From positions 1,774,766-1,838,765 of the forward strand of contig NZ_MAYO01000003.1 of assembly GCF_001691565.1 (NCBI RefSeq): DNA of 64,000 nucleotides. The letters run 5' to 3'. Of this stretch, positions 25,991 through 33,694 are shown piece by piece (the stretch's first letter is position 1; each line of letters opens with the position of its first letter). Made by a program: the position numbers and the translations under genes. The notes beneath the pieces are model-generated. The model was not told the DNA's origin and ran no database searches. It saw only the letters and a list, made by a program, of their open reading frames with translations. The DNA comes from Microbacterium oleivorans (lineage in GTDB: Bacteria; Actinomycetota; Actinomycetes; Actinomycetales; Microbacteriaceae).

Positions 25991-27415
25991 TCACGCGGAT
26001 GCCGCGGCCCGGGTCCGCCGCATCCGCGTGAGCAGCCACGGTCCGCCGACCGCCGCGTAGGTCACGAGCGCCGCACCCCCGCCGACCAGGAGCGAGGGCA
26101 GCGGCTCGGTGAAGAAGAGATGCACGACGAAGGCGACGGCCATCGCCGCGACACCTGCGACGGTCGGCCACACGGCTTCGCGCAGCACGGGGCGGAGCGC
26201 GGTTCCCGCCCGGGTCAGGGCGAACAGGTAGGCGGGGAGGATGACGACGGCCGCGACCAGGACGTGCGCCCACCCGGCCCCGGCGATCCCGAACATCATC
26301 GCTCCGCCGAGGACGGCGGCCACGATGGTCACGAGCCAGACGATCTGGATCCACAGCACGGGACGCGACCGGCCTTTCGCGTACAGGAAGCCGGCGAACA
26401 CGTCGAACACCACGCGAAGGGCTCCGTACACCCCGAGTGCCGCCAGAACGGGCGCCGCCGGGAGCCACCGCTCGCCGTACACCACCGCGATCACGGGTGC
26501 GCTCAGGACCGCGAGCACTCCGCCGGCGGGCAGCGCCAATGCCCACGCGAGCGCGGTGACCGTCGAGACGGCATCCGTCGCGCTGCCCGCCCGCGAGAAG
26601 TAGGGCAGCGAGATAGATCGGACCACGGAGGACAGCGCACTCATCGGCCAGTTGGAGATGTTGAAAGCGAGCACGTAGTACCCGAGCGCGGTCGCGCCCA
26701 CCGCACGGGCGAGGATCACGTTGTCGGCGTTCAGGAGGGCCCAAGACAGCAGGTTCGCAGCGGCGATCGGGAGCCCGAAGGCGAGCACGGGGCGCACGAC
26801 CGAGCGGTCGACCCCGAACCGGGGCAGGACGCGGGCGAACGCGAACTGCATGACGGTCGACACGATCTGGGCGCTCACGCGTCCCACCGCCAGGGCCAGC
26901 ACGCCCCACCCGAGACCGATGAGGACGAGCGTCACGGTCGTGGAGACGATGAAGTCGGTCAGGAACACGAAGAAGAGCTCGCGCTGTTGGAATCTGCGCT
27001 GGAGCAGCGCGTACGGCACGACGGTCGCGCCCCCCAGGAGGAGCGTCACCGACAGCACCGCGATCGCCTGCGACGCGGCCGGGCTGCCGAGGAGCTCGGC
27101 GATCTGGCCGCTCCACACGAAGACGATCACCGTCAGCAGGCCCCCGCTCACCAGTCCGAGCGTCGCGACGGTCGGAGCGATGCGCATCGGGTCCTCGGAC
27201 CGGATGAGGTCGGCCGAGAGGCCGAGATCGGCCACGGCCATGAGGATCGCCTGGACCGTCAGGGCGATCGCGTAGACGCCGAAATCCTCGGGGGCGAGCA
27301 GCCGCACGAGGACGATGCCGACGAGGAAGCTCCCCATCCGGAGCGCGATGCCTCCGGCGCCGCTCCACGCCGCAGCCCGCGTCGCGCGCCGCTCGAGGGT
27401 CACGGGCTCAGCCAT
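25991..27415 (-). CDS. Polysaccharide flippase (Wzx/WzxC-like)
   Basis: A 474-residue protein with twelve to fourteen hydrophobic segments. The N-terminus LERRATRAAAWSGAGGIALRMGSF, then VRLLAPEDFGVYAIALTV, and the middle LLQRRFQQRELFFV are typical of the polysaccharide biosynthesis (MOP) exporters such as WzxC. It should flip lipid-linked repeat units across the membrane for the polymerase at 18364-19764. It overlaps the upstream GT4 stop by 8 nt and is the last gene of the 13.6-kb minus operon. Confidence 0.9.
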   Translation of the reverse strand: MAEPVTLERRATRAAAWSGAGGIALRMGSFLVGIVLVRLLAPEDFGVYAIALTVQAILMAVADLGLSADLIRSEDPMRIAPTVATLGLVSGGLLTVIVFVWSGQIAELLGSPAASQAIAVLSVTLLLGGATVVPYALLQRRFQQRELFFVFLTDFIVSTTVTLVLIGLGWGVLALAVGRVSAQIVSTVMQFAFARVLPRFGVDRSVVRPVLAFGLPIAAANLLSWALLNADNVILARAVGATALGYYVLAFNISNWPMSALSSVVRSISLPYFSRAGSATDAVSTVTALAWALALPAGGVLAVLSAPVIAVVYGERWLPAAPVLAALGVYGALRVVFDVFAGFLYAKGRSRPVLWIQIVWLVTIVAAVLGGAMMFGIAGAGWAHVLVAAVVILPAYLFALTRAGTALRPVLREAVWPTVAGVAAMAVAFVVHLFFTEPLPSLLVGGGAALVTYAAVGGPWLLTRMRRTRAAASA

Positions 27416-28613
27416 CGCGCCGGGCCAGGCTTCGGAAGGCGTGATGTGCCCTCGGGTGAGTGAGGGCGAGTCGGAACCGCGCGTATCGCGTCAGCGCTCG
27501 GAGCACCGCACCACGGCCCGGGCGCACCGGATTGCCGGCCTCGCTCCGGTAGACGTCCTCGAGGCGGGCGGCGGCCTGCGCGAGCGCGAACCGGCTGACC
27601 ACGACATCGCGTCCGAACGCGCCGAGCTCCGCGCGACGAGCCGGGTCGCGCTGCAGCCGGGCGACGATCGCCGCGAAGCCGGGGCCGCCGGCATCCCCTC
27701 GTCCGAAGAAGCCCTCGGCGAGGAACCGGGGCAGGCTCCCCGGGGTGAGTTCGCACCAGAAGCCCCCGGCACCCTGCACGATGACCGGTCGCGCGTGCGC
27801 CATCGCGCGGAGTGCGGAGCTTCCCATCCCGAACACCACGTCGGCGGCGGTGTAGATCGGCCGCGGGTCCGGGACGTTCCCCTCGACCCGCACCGTCAGC
27901 AGCGGGTTCCGGACCGCGCCGGCCGCCGCGCGGACCCGGTCGACGGCTTCGCCGTCCCCCGCGACCACCAGCGTCGTCGGAGCGATCAGCTCCGCCTCGT
28001 CGAGGGCGCGGATCGCACGGACGACCCCTTCCGCCTTCTCGTGTTCGATCGAGAGCCGCCCCACCACCGCGATCGTGAACACATCGTCCGGGATGCCGAG
28101 GGCGGATCGGGCCTCGGCCCGGTGTCCCGGGGCATCCCGATCCGTGTCGACGGGCGGTTCGATGAGAGTGACGGCGCCGCGGCGACCCGCCTGGCCGCGG
28201 ACGAGATCCTGCGTGCCGACGATCAACCGGACGTCATCGGGGAGGAAGTCGGGGACGTCCATCGACAGCACCGTCACGACGCTCCGATGACGCGTCGCTC
28301 CCGACAGCGCGGCCGACGCGATCGCGGGCGGTGACTCGTAGGCGTGGACGATGTCGGGACGGAATCGGCGCACTTCGCGGCGGAGTTGTCGAAGCGTCGC
28401 CGACCGCAGCGCACGGGGGGTCATCGCCGGAGCTGGGTCGTACGGCAGGCCGTGCGCCGCAATCCGCGCCTCGAGCGGACCTCGCGGCGCGTACACGCGG
28501 ACGTCGTGTCCGAGATCCCGGATTCCGGCGGCCAGGTCGATCGCGATGATCTGGCTGCCGCCGGTCACCAGTTCGTGCGGGCAGACGAGCACCCGCAGCC
28601 GTTCGCCGGTCAC
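27408..28613 (-). CDS. GT4-family glycosyltransferase
   Basis: A 401-residue GT-B protein. It has LRVLVCPHELVTGGSQIIAI at the N-terminus, IVHAYESPPAIAS, IEPPVDTDRD as the interdomain linker and FTIAVVGRLSIEHEKAEG at the donor domain, but the expected EX7E motif is weak (ADVVFGMGSSALRAMAHARPV). The weak motif suggests a divergent GT4 member. The GTG start overlaps the aminotransferase stop (GTGA). The sugar is not predictable. Confidence 0.83.
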   Translation of the reverse strand: MTGERLRVLVCPHELVTGGSQIIAIDLAAGIRDLGHDVRVYAPRGPLEARIAAHGLPYDPAPAMTPRALRSATLRQLRREVRRFRPDIVHAYESPPAIASAALSGATRHRSVVTVLSMDVPDFLPDDVRLIVGTQDLVRGQAGRRGAVTLIEPPVDTDRDAPGHRAEARSALGIPDDVFTIAVVGRLSIEHEKAEGVVRAIRALDEAELIAPTTLVVAGDGEAVDRVRAAAGAVRNPLLTVRVEGNVPDPRPIYTAADVVFGMGSSALRAMAHARPVIVQGAGGFWCELTPGSLPRFLAEGFFGRGDAGGPGFAAIVARLQRDPARRAELGAFGRDVVVSRFALAQAAARLEDVYRSEAGNPVRPGRGAVLRALTRYARFRLALTHPRAHHAFRSLARRDG

Positions 28614-29749
28614 ACCGCGCCCCCCTCGACCGCAGCTCGCAGGACCTCGGCCACCCGCTCCTGCTGCGACGCCGTCAGGTGAGGGAACATCGGGAGCGAC
28701 AGGATGCCGCCCGCCGCCGCCTCGGCGACCGGGAACTGCCCCGCGCGGCCGCCGAGATCGGCATACGCGCCGGTCAGATGCACGGGGGTCGGATAGTGGA
28801 TGCCGGCGCCCACCCTCGCCGCCGTCAGCTCGGCCAGCACGCGATCGCGATCGGCGACGCGGACGACGTACAGGTGCCAGACGTCGACGTTGCCGGGTCG
28901 GACCGACGGAAGCCGGACGCCCTCGATGTCGCCGAGCAGGTCGGCGTATCGAGCCGCGGCATCCCGCCTCGCTTCGTTCCACCGCTCGAGCCGGCGCAGC
29001 TTCGCCCGCAGGACAGTCGCCTGGATCGCATCCATCCGGGCGTTCATCCCGATGTGGTCGTGCACGTACTTGACGCGGCTGCCGTGCGCGGAGAGGGTGC
29101 GCACGAGCGAGGCGATCTGCTCGTCGCCGGTCAGGACCGCGCCGGCGTCGCCCGCTGCCCCCAGGTTCTTGCCCGGGTAGAAGCTCGTCGCCGCGACGAG
29201 ACCCATCGCACCGGCGCGCCCGGCGAATCCGCTCGCCCCCTGCGCCTGGGCGGCGTCCTCGACCACGGCGAGACCGTGCCGTTGCGCGATCGCCGCGAGG
29301 GAGGACATCGGCGCGGTCTGCCCGAACAGGTGCACTGGGGCGATCGCCCGCGTGCGGCTCGTCACGGCCGCGTCCACCGCTTCCGGGTCGATGAGGAGGT
29401 AGTCGGGATCCACGTCGACGAAGACAGGCACGCCCCCGATCCGCGAGACAGCCTCCGCGGTCGCGATGAACGTGTTCGCCGGCATGATGACCTCGTCACC
29501 CGGCTGCACGCCGATGGCGCGGTAGGCGAGCTCGAGGGCGTCGGTGCCGTTCGAGACGCCGATGACGTGGGACACCCCGATGTAGTCGGCGTACTCGCGC
29601 TCGAACGCCTCGATCTCGGCACCGCCGATGAAGGCGGCGTCCGTCAATTGGCGCTGCCAGACGGGCAGCACCTCGTCGGCGACCTCCGCCTGCTGAGCGG
29701 CGAGGTCGAGGAAGGGGACGCTGCGGACTCCGGTCGGCGTGATCGTCAT
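28610..29749 (-). CDS. DegT/DnrJ/EryC1 aminotransferase, 3-amino-sugar type (WbpE/WlbC-like)
   Basis: A 379-residue PLP enzyme. The lysine that binds PLP is K194 in SFYPGKNLGAAGD; VVEDAAQAQG is the PLP-binding aspartate region. FLDLAAQQ, VSNGTDALELAYRAIG, MPANTFIATAEA and PVHLFGQTA are features of sugar 3-aminotransferases such as WbpE/WlbC and FdtB. It would transaminate a 3-keto nucleotide sugar supplied by the Gfo/Idh enzyme at 32577-33647, with the acetyltransferase at 39825 completing the branch. Start and stop overlap neighbours by 4 nt. Confidence 0.88.
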   Translation of the reverse strand: MTITPTGVRSVPFLDLAAQQAEVADEVLPVWQRQLTDAAFIGGAEIEAFEREYADYIGVSHVIGVSNGTDALELAYRAIGVQPGDEVIMPANTFIATAEAVSRIGGVPVFVDVDPDYLLIDPEAVDAAVTSRTRAIAPVHLFGQTAPMSSLAAIAQRHGLAVVEDAAQAQGASGFAGRAGAMGLVAATSFYPGKNLGAAGDAGAVLTGDEQIASLVRTLSAHGSRVKYVHDHIGMNARMDAIQATVLRAKLRRLERWNEARRDAAARYADLLGDIEGVRLPSVRPGNVDVWHLYVVRVADRDRVLAELTAARVGAGIHYPTPVHLTGAYADLGGRAGQFPVAEAAAGGILSLPMFPHLTASQQERVAEVLRAAVEGGAV

Positions 29750-30384
29750 GCGAACACCTCCGTCACCCGCACCCGCGATGACCGCGCCGGAACACCGATC
29801 CAGGTCTCGCCTTCGGGGATGTCGGTCAGCGCGACCGCCCCCATGCCGAGGGCCGCGTCGCGCCCGATCCTCACGTGGGGGCGCACCGAGGCGTTCATGC
29901 CGAGGTAGGCGGCCTCGCCGATCCGCACGTCACCCCCCAGCGCCACGCCGGCGGCGAGCGTCGCGAAGTCGCCGACGACGTCGTCATGGGTGATGACGCT
30001 GTTGGGCATCACCACGACGTGGGCGCCGATCGAGACATCCGCGGTCGCGACCACACCGTCGAGGAGGATGCTCCCTCGCCCGACCGCCACTCCGCGCCCG
30101 ACGCGCGCGGTGGGCGCGGTGAAGTCGGCGTAGCGCTCCGGCCCGACGCCTGTCGCGGCCAGCGCGCGCACGACGGCACGACGGCCGACGCCGGGGCCGA
30201 TGCAGACGAGCAGTCGCTCGCTGCGGGCGGCGGCGAGCGAGACGGTTCCGAGCACCGGGACCCCGCCGACCTCCGTCCCGTGCCGGCCGGGATCGTCGTC
30301 GAGGATCCCCGTCACACCGGTCAGGCCCGCCGCCAGCACCTCGCGGGCCAGACCGCTGGCCCCGATGATCAGGATGCCGCTCAA
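29746..30384 (-). CDS. PglD/NeuD-like sugar O/N-acetyltransferase
   Basis: A 212-residue protein with an N-terminal nucleotide-sugar-binding domain (ILIIGASGLAREVLAAGL, LDDDPGRHG) and a C-terminal left-handed beta-helix of hexapeptide repeats (from VGRGVAVGRGSIL to MGAVALTDIPEG). HDDVVGDFATLAAG contains the conserved histidine region. In PglD this enzyme acetylates the 4-amino group made by a PglE aminotransferase, which fits the gene directly upstream. The TTG start overlaps that gene's stop (TTGA), an unusual start codon supported by the tight overlap. Confidence 0.87.
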   Translation of the reverse strand: MSGILIIGASGLAREVLAAGLTGVTGILDDDPGRHGTEVGGVPVLGTVSLAAARSERLLVCIGPGVGRRAVVRALAATGVGPERYADFTAPTARVGRGVAVGRGSILLDGVVATADVSIGAHVVVMPNSVITHDDVVGDFATLAAGVALGGDVRIGEAAYLGMNASVRPHVRIGRDAALGMGAVALTDIPEGETWIGVPARSSRVRVTEVFA

Positions 30385-31559
30385 CGGGCGACCTCCGCGG
30401 CAGCCGCCGTCGCCAGAGCCGGGCTCCGCGGATCGCGCAGGACGGCGATCACGCGGTCCTGGTCCGCCTCCGAGAGGGAGTGGTACACGGGCAGGATGAG
30501 GGTGTTGTCGGTGAAGCGCTCGGTTCCCGGCAGGCCGCCTGCGGGGGTGAGCGCCCGGTAGGGCACCTGACGGTGGGCGGCCATGATGCCCCGTCGCGCC
30601 GAGATGCCGACTTCGGCGAGCGCTTCGAGCAGGCCGTCGCGGTCGACGGGGTACTCCTCTTCGACCTCGACCCAGAACGACTGCGCGTTGCCCGTGCCCC
30701 ACTCGGGATCGGCGACGAACCGCAGCCCCGGGACGTCGGCGAGCTCGGAACGGTAGCGGTCGGCCAGTTCGCGACGGCGACGGACGATCTCGGGCAGACG
30801 GCCGAGCTGCACGAGCCCGACGGCCGCCTGCAGATCGGTCATGCGGAAGTTCCAGCCGACCTCGCCGTACTCTTCCGCCGGGGGCAGGATCGACGTGTGC
30901 CGGTCGGCGGCGGAGACGCTCATGGCGTGCTCCCGCAGCCGCTTGGCGCGCGCGGCCCAGGCGGCGTGCGTCGTGGTCAGCATGCCCCCCTCGCCCGTCG
31001 TCAGGATCTTGCGGGGGTGGAACGACCACGCGGTGATCTCCGCCGCCGCGCCGACCGGCCGGCCGTGATGCGTCGACCCTGCCCCGCAGGCGGCGTCCTC
31101 GATCACGACGATGCCGAGCGGATCCGTGATCCGGCGGATGTCCTGCAGATCGACGGGGACGCCGGCCTGATCGACGGCGATGACGGCGGCGGTGGCGGGG
31201 GTGAGCGCACGCTCGACGGTCGCAGCCGTCACGTTGCCGGTCATCGGGTCGACGTCCGCGAACACCGGCGTCGCGCCTACGTATCGGACGGCGTTGGTCG
31301 TCGCGATGAACGACAGCGACGGGACGACGACATCGTCCCCGGGCTGCACACCCGCGACGATGAGGGCGAGGTGGAGAGCGGAGGTGCAGCTCGTCGTCGC
31401 GACCGCATAGGTCGCCTGCATCGCGGCGGCGAACTCGTACTCGAACCGAGCGACGCGCGGTCCCTGCGCCACCCACCCGCTCGCGATCACTTCCGCGACG
31501 GCGTCGGTCTCCTCCTGCCCCAGCCACGGGACCATCACGTTGATGCGGGTGTCAGCCAC
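30381..31559 (-). CDS. DegT/DnrJ/EryC1 aminotransferase, 4-amino-sugar type (PglE/PerA-like)
   Basis: A 392-residue PLP enzyme. K184 in WSFHPRKILTTGEGG is the PLP lysine. INVMVPWLGQEETDAVAEVI, GPRVARFE, TTSCTSALHLAL and VPSLSFIATTNAV resemble C4-aminotransferases such as PglE and PerA. It differs clearly from the other DegT protein in this operon, so the two probably act on different sugars. The likely substrate is a 4-keto-6-deoxy nucleotide sugar from the SDR at 31552-32580. It overlaps that gene's end by 8 nt. Confidence 0.88.
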   Translation of the reverse strand: MADTRINVMVPWLGQEETDAVAEVIASGWVAQGPRVARFEYEFAAAMQATYAVATTSCTSALHLALIVAGVQPGDDVVVPSLSFIATTNAVRYVGATPVFADVDPMTGNVTAATVERALTPATAAVIAVDQAGVPVDLQDIRRITDPLGIVVIEDAACGAGSTHHGRPVGAAAEITAWSFHPRKILTTGEGGMLTTTHAAWAARAKRLREHAMSVSAADRHTSILPPAEEYGEVGWNFRMTDLQAAVGLVQLGRLPEIVRRRRELADRYRSELADVPGLRFVADPEWGTGNAQSFWVEVEEEYPVDRDGLLEALAEVGISARRGIMAAHRQVPYRALTPAGGLPGTERFTDNTLILPVYHSLSEADQDRVIAVLRDPRSPALATAAAAEVAR

Positions 31560-32580
31560 GGCGCACCGCCTGAAGCAGCCAGTTGCGGTCCTCGACCTGC
31601 TCCAGGAGCGCGGCGGGGTCGGTGCCCGAGTCCCGCAGCAGTCCGTAGAGCTCGGCCACGCCGTCCTGAAGCGAGACGGTGGGCGTGAATCCGGTGAGCG
31701 AGTGCAGGAGCGAGGAATCCGCGAGGAGTCGGCGCACGTCGCCCGGGCGGGGTTCGAGGTGCACCGGTTCGAGGTCGTGCCGACCCGCGACCGCGAGCAC
31801 GATGGCAGCCAGGTCGTTGATGGTGACGTCGGACCCGGAGCCGACGTTGATCGTCCGCCCGATCGTGGCGTCGGACTCGGTGATGGCGAGGATGCCGCGG
31901 GCCGTGTCCGTGACGTGAGTGAAGTCGCGCGACTGTTCGCCGTCGCCGTAGACGAGCGGCGTTTCGCCCGCCAGGACGCGGACGATCGTCCGGGGCAGCA
32001 CTTCTCCGCTGTCTCCCTCGAAGTGGCTGCGCGGACCGTAGGCGTTGAACGGACGCACCACCGTCACGGGGAACCCGTGGGTGCGGAATGCGGCGCGCGC
32101 GTACGCCTCACCGGCGAGCTTCGCCCCGCCGTAGACGGTCTCGGGGAATGTCGGGTGCCGCTCGTCCATCGGCGCGTACAGCGCCGTGCCGTACACCTCG
32201 CTCGAGCTGATGTGCACGAAGCGACCGACCCCGGAGCGCCGTGCGTGCTCGAGGAGCTCGAGGGTCAGCGTCGCGTTGACCTCGTGGTTCTCCCGCGGAT
32301 CGTGCAGACTGTGGCGCACCCCGAGGCACGCGAGGTGGAAGACGACGTCGGTGCCCGGCATCGAGTCGTCGAGGACGTCGACATCGCGGGCGTCCGCTTC
32401 GATCAGTCGAACGCGCGCATCGGTGAGCGCGCCATCGAGGTTCTCGCGGTGTCCCGTCGCGAGGTCGTCGATGACGGTGACCGCGGCGACGCCGCTGCGC
32501 AACAGGGCGTCGACGAGGTGGCTCCCGATGAAGCCGGCACCGCCGGTGACGAGCACTCGTGCGCCGTCGAGCCGGTTCAT
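31552..32580 (-). CDS. NAD-dependent nucleotide-sugar epimerase/dehydratase (extended SDR)
   Basis: A 342-residue extended SDR. TGGAGFIGSH (residues 12-21) binds NAD; the active site is SSSEVYG (125-131) with YGGAK (150-154). The glutamate in SEVYG is more usual in 4,6-dehydratases (LegB-like) and decarboxylases than in simple 4-epimerases. Later blocks RPFNAYGPRS and RDFTHVTDTARG bind the nucleotide sugar. In this context a UDP-GlcNAc 4,6-dehydratase making the 4-keto sugar for the PglE-like enzyme is most likely, but an epimerase cannot be excluded. ATGA overlap with the dehydrogenase gene. Confidence 0.86.
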   Translation of the reverse strand: MNRLDGARVLVTGGAGFIGSHLVDALLRSGVAAVTVIDDLATGHRENLDGALTDARVRLIEADARDVDVLDDSMPGTDVVFHLACLGVRHSLHDPRENHEVNATLTLELLEHARRSGVGRFVHISSSEVYGTALYAPMDERHPTFPETVYGGAKLAGEAYARAAFRTHGFPVTVVRPFNAYGPRSHFEGDSGEVLPRTIVRVLAGETPLVYGDGEQSRDFTHVTDTARGILAITESDATIGRTINVGSGSDVTINDLAAIVLAVAGRHDLEPVHLEPRPGDVRRLLADSSLLHSLTGFTPTVSLQDGVAELYGLLRDSGTDPAALLEQVEDRNWLLQAVRRG

Positions 32581-33647
32581 GCGGCGACCTCCGCCTCGGT
32601 GCGTCGCGGCTGAGCCAGCGGATGGGGGGCGCCGAACGCGGCCAGGCTGCCGGCCGCGGCATCGAGCACCGACAGGACTCGGAGCCCCGCGGCCCCGCTC
32701 GTGCGCGATGCGCGCTTCTCGCGGACGGATGCGGCGAATTCCGACACGACCGCGCTGAGGGCTTCGCGCTCCTCGAGGGCGGGCGCCCACGTGTCGCCCA
32801 GCCGGTAGGAGATGTTCGCCGCCCGACGGTCGGGCGCCGTGGCCTTGGAGACCGCGGCGATGTCGACACCCCGGTCGTAGACGCTCAGCCGCTGCTGCGG
32901 GTTGAGGTCGTCCCACACGAGCGTGCGGCGCGTGCCGCCGATCACCATCCGCCGGATCTTGGTCGGGCTCAGCCAGTTGACGTGCACGTGCGCCATCGCG
33001 CCGCATTCGAGCGGCATGGCGAGGTATCCGATGCAGGACTTGCCGGTGTTCAACGGATCGGATCCGTGCGCCGAGACACTGGTCGCCTGGAGACCGCCCG
33101 GGAGGACGAAGTCCATGATCGACAGGTCGTGCGGGGCGAGGTCCCAGAACACATCGACGTCGGGCTGGATGAGACCCAGGTTGATGCGGACGCTGTCGAC
33201 GAACAGGATGTCGCCGAGCTCGCCGCTCGCGACCAGATCGCGCATCTTGAGCACTGCCGGCGTGTAGCAGTACGTGTGGTCGGCCATGAGGACCAGCCCC
33301 CGTTCCGCCGCACGGCGCACCATCTCGGCGCCCCGCTCCTGCGTGTCCGCGAGCGGCTTCTCGACCATGACGTGCTTGCCGGCGTCGAGGGCCGCCATGA
33401 CGATCGCGTGGTGCGTGCGCGCCGGCGTCGCGACGGCGACGGCGTCGATCAGCGGGTCCGCCAGGACGGACTGCAGATCCGCGGTCACCGGCGCCCCGCC
33501 GACGGCGTCGGCGACTCGGCGCGCCCGATCGATGTCGAGATCGCAGATCGCAGCGAGATTGCACTCGCGGCTGGCCCGCAGGTTGCGCGCCAGATTCGGT
33601 CCCCAGTACCCGGCGCCGATGACGGCGACGTTCAGACGTCCGTTCAC
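32577..33647 (-). CDS. Gfo/Idh/MocA-family sugar dehydrogenase (WbpB/WlbA-like)
   Basis: A 356-residue oxidoreductase. VAVIGAGYWGPNLARN is the NAD-binding strand, VMVEKPLA (E96-K97-P98) the catalytic lysine motif, and MADHTYCYTPAVLKM and FWDLAPHDLSIMDF the substrate side with a conserved histidine. The GYWGPN subgroup includes WbpB/WlbA, which oxidise C3 of UDP-GlcNAc uronic acid before transamination by WbpE/WlbC. The required UDP-GlcNAc 6-dehydrogenase is not in the window. GTG start with GGGGGAG just upstream. The 47 bp before it hold three G-run elements (33651-33677). Confidence 0.88.
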   Translation of the reverse strand: MNGRLNVAVIGAGYWGPNLARNLRASRECNLAAICDLDIDRARRVADAVGGAPVTADLQSVLADPLIDAVAVATPARTHHAIVMAALDAGKHVMVEKPLADTQERGAEMVRRAAERGLVLMADHTYCYTPAVLKMRDLVASGELGDILFVDSVRINLGLIQPDVDVFWDLAPHDLSIMDFVLPGGLQATSVSAHGSDPLNTGKSCIGYLAMPLECGAMAHVHVNWLSPTKIRRMVIGGTRRTLVWDDLNPQQRLSVYDRGVDIAAVSKATAPDRRAANISYRLGDTWAPALEEREALSAVVSEFAASVREKRASRTSGAAGLRVLSVLDAAAGSLAAFGAPHPLAQPRRTEAEVAA

Positions 33648-33650
33648 TTC

Positions 33651-33677
33651 TCCCCCAATGTCCCCATGTGATCCCCG
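33651..33677 (-). repeat. G-run element cluster before the Gfo/Idh gene
   Basis: Read on the minus strand: CGGGGAT, ATGGGGAC and TTGGGGGA in succession within 27 bp, ending next to the GTG start. The last one doubles as the ribosome site. It resembles the clusters at 23.5 and 39.6 kb. Confidence 0.4.
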
Positions 33678-33694
33678 AAGGGCGTGTCGACGGC

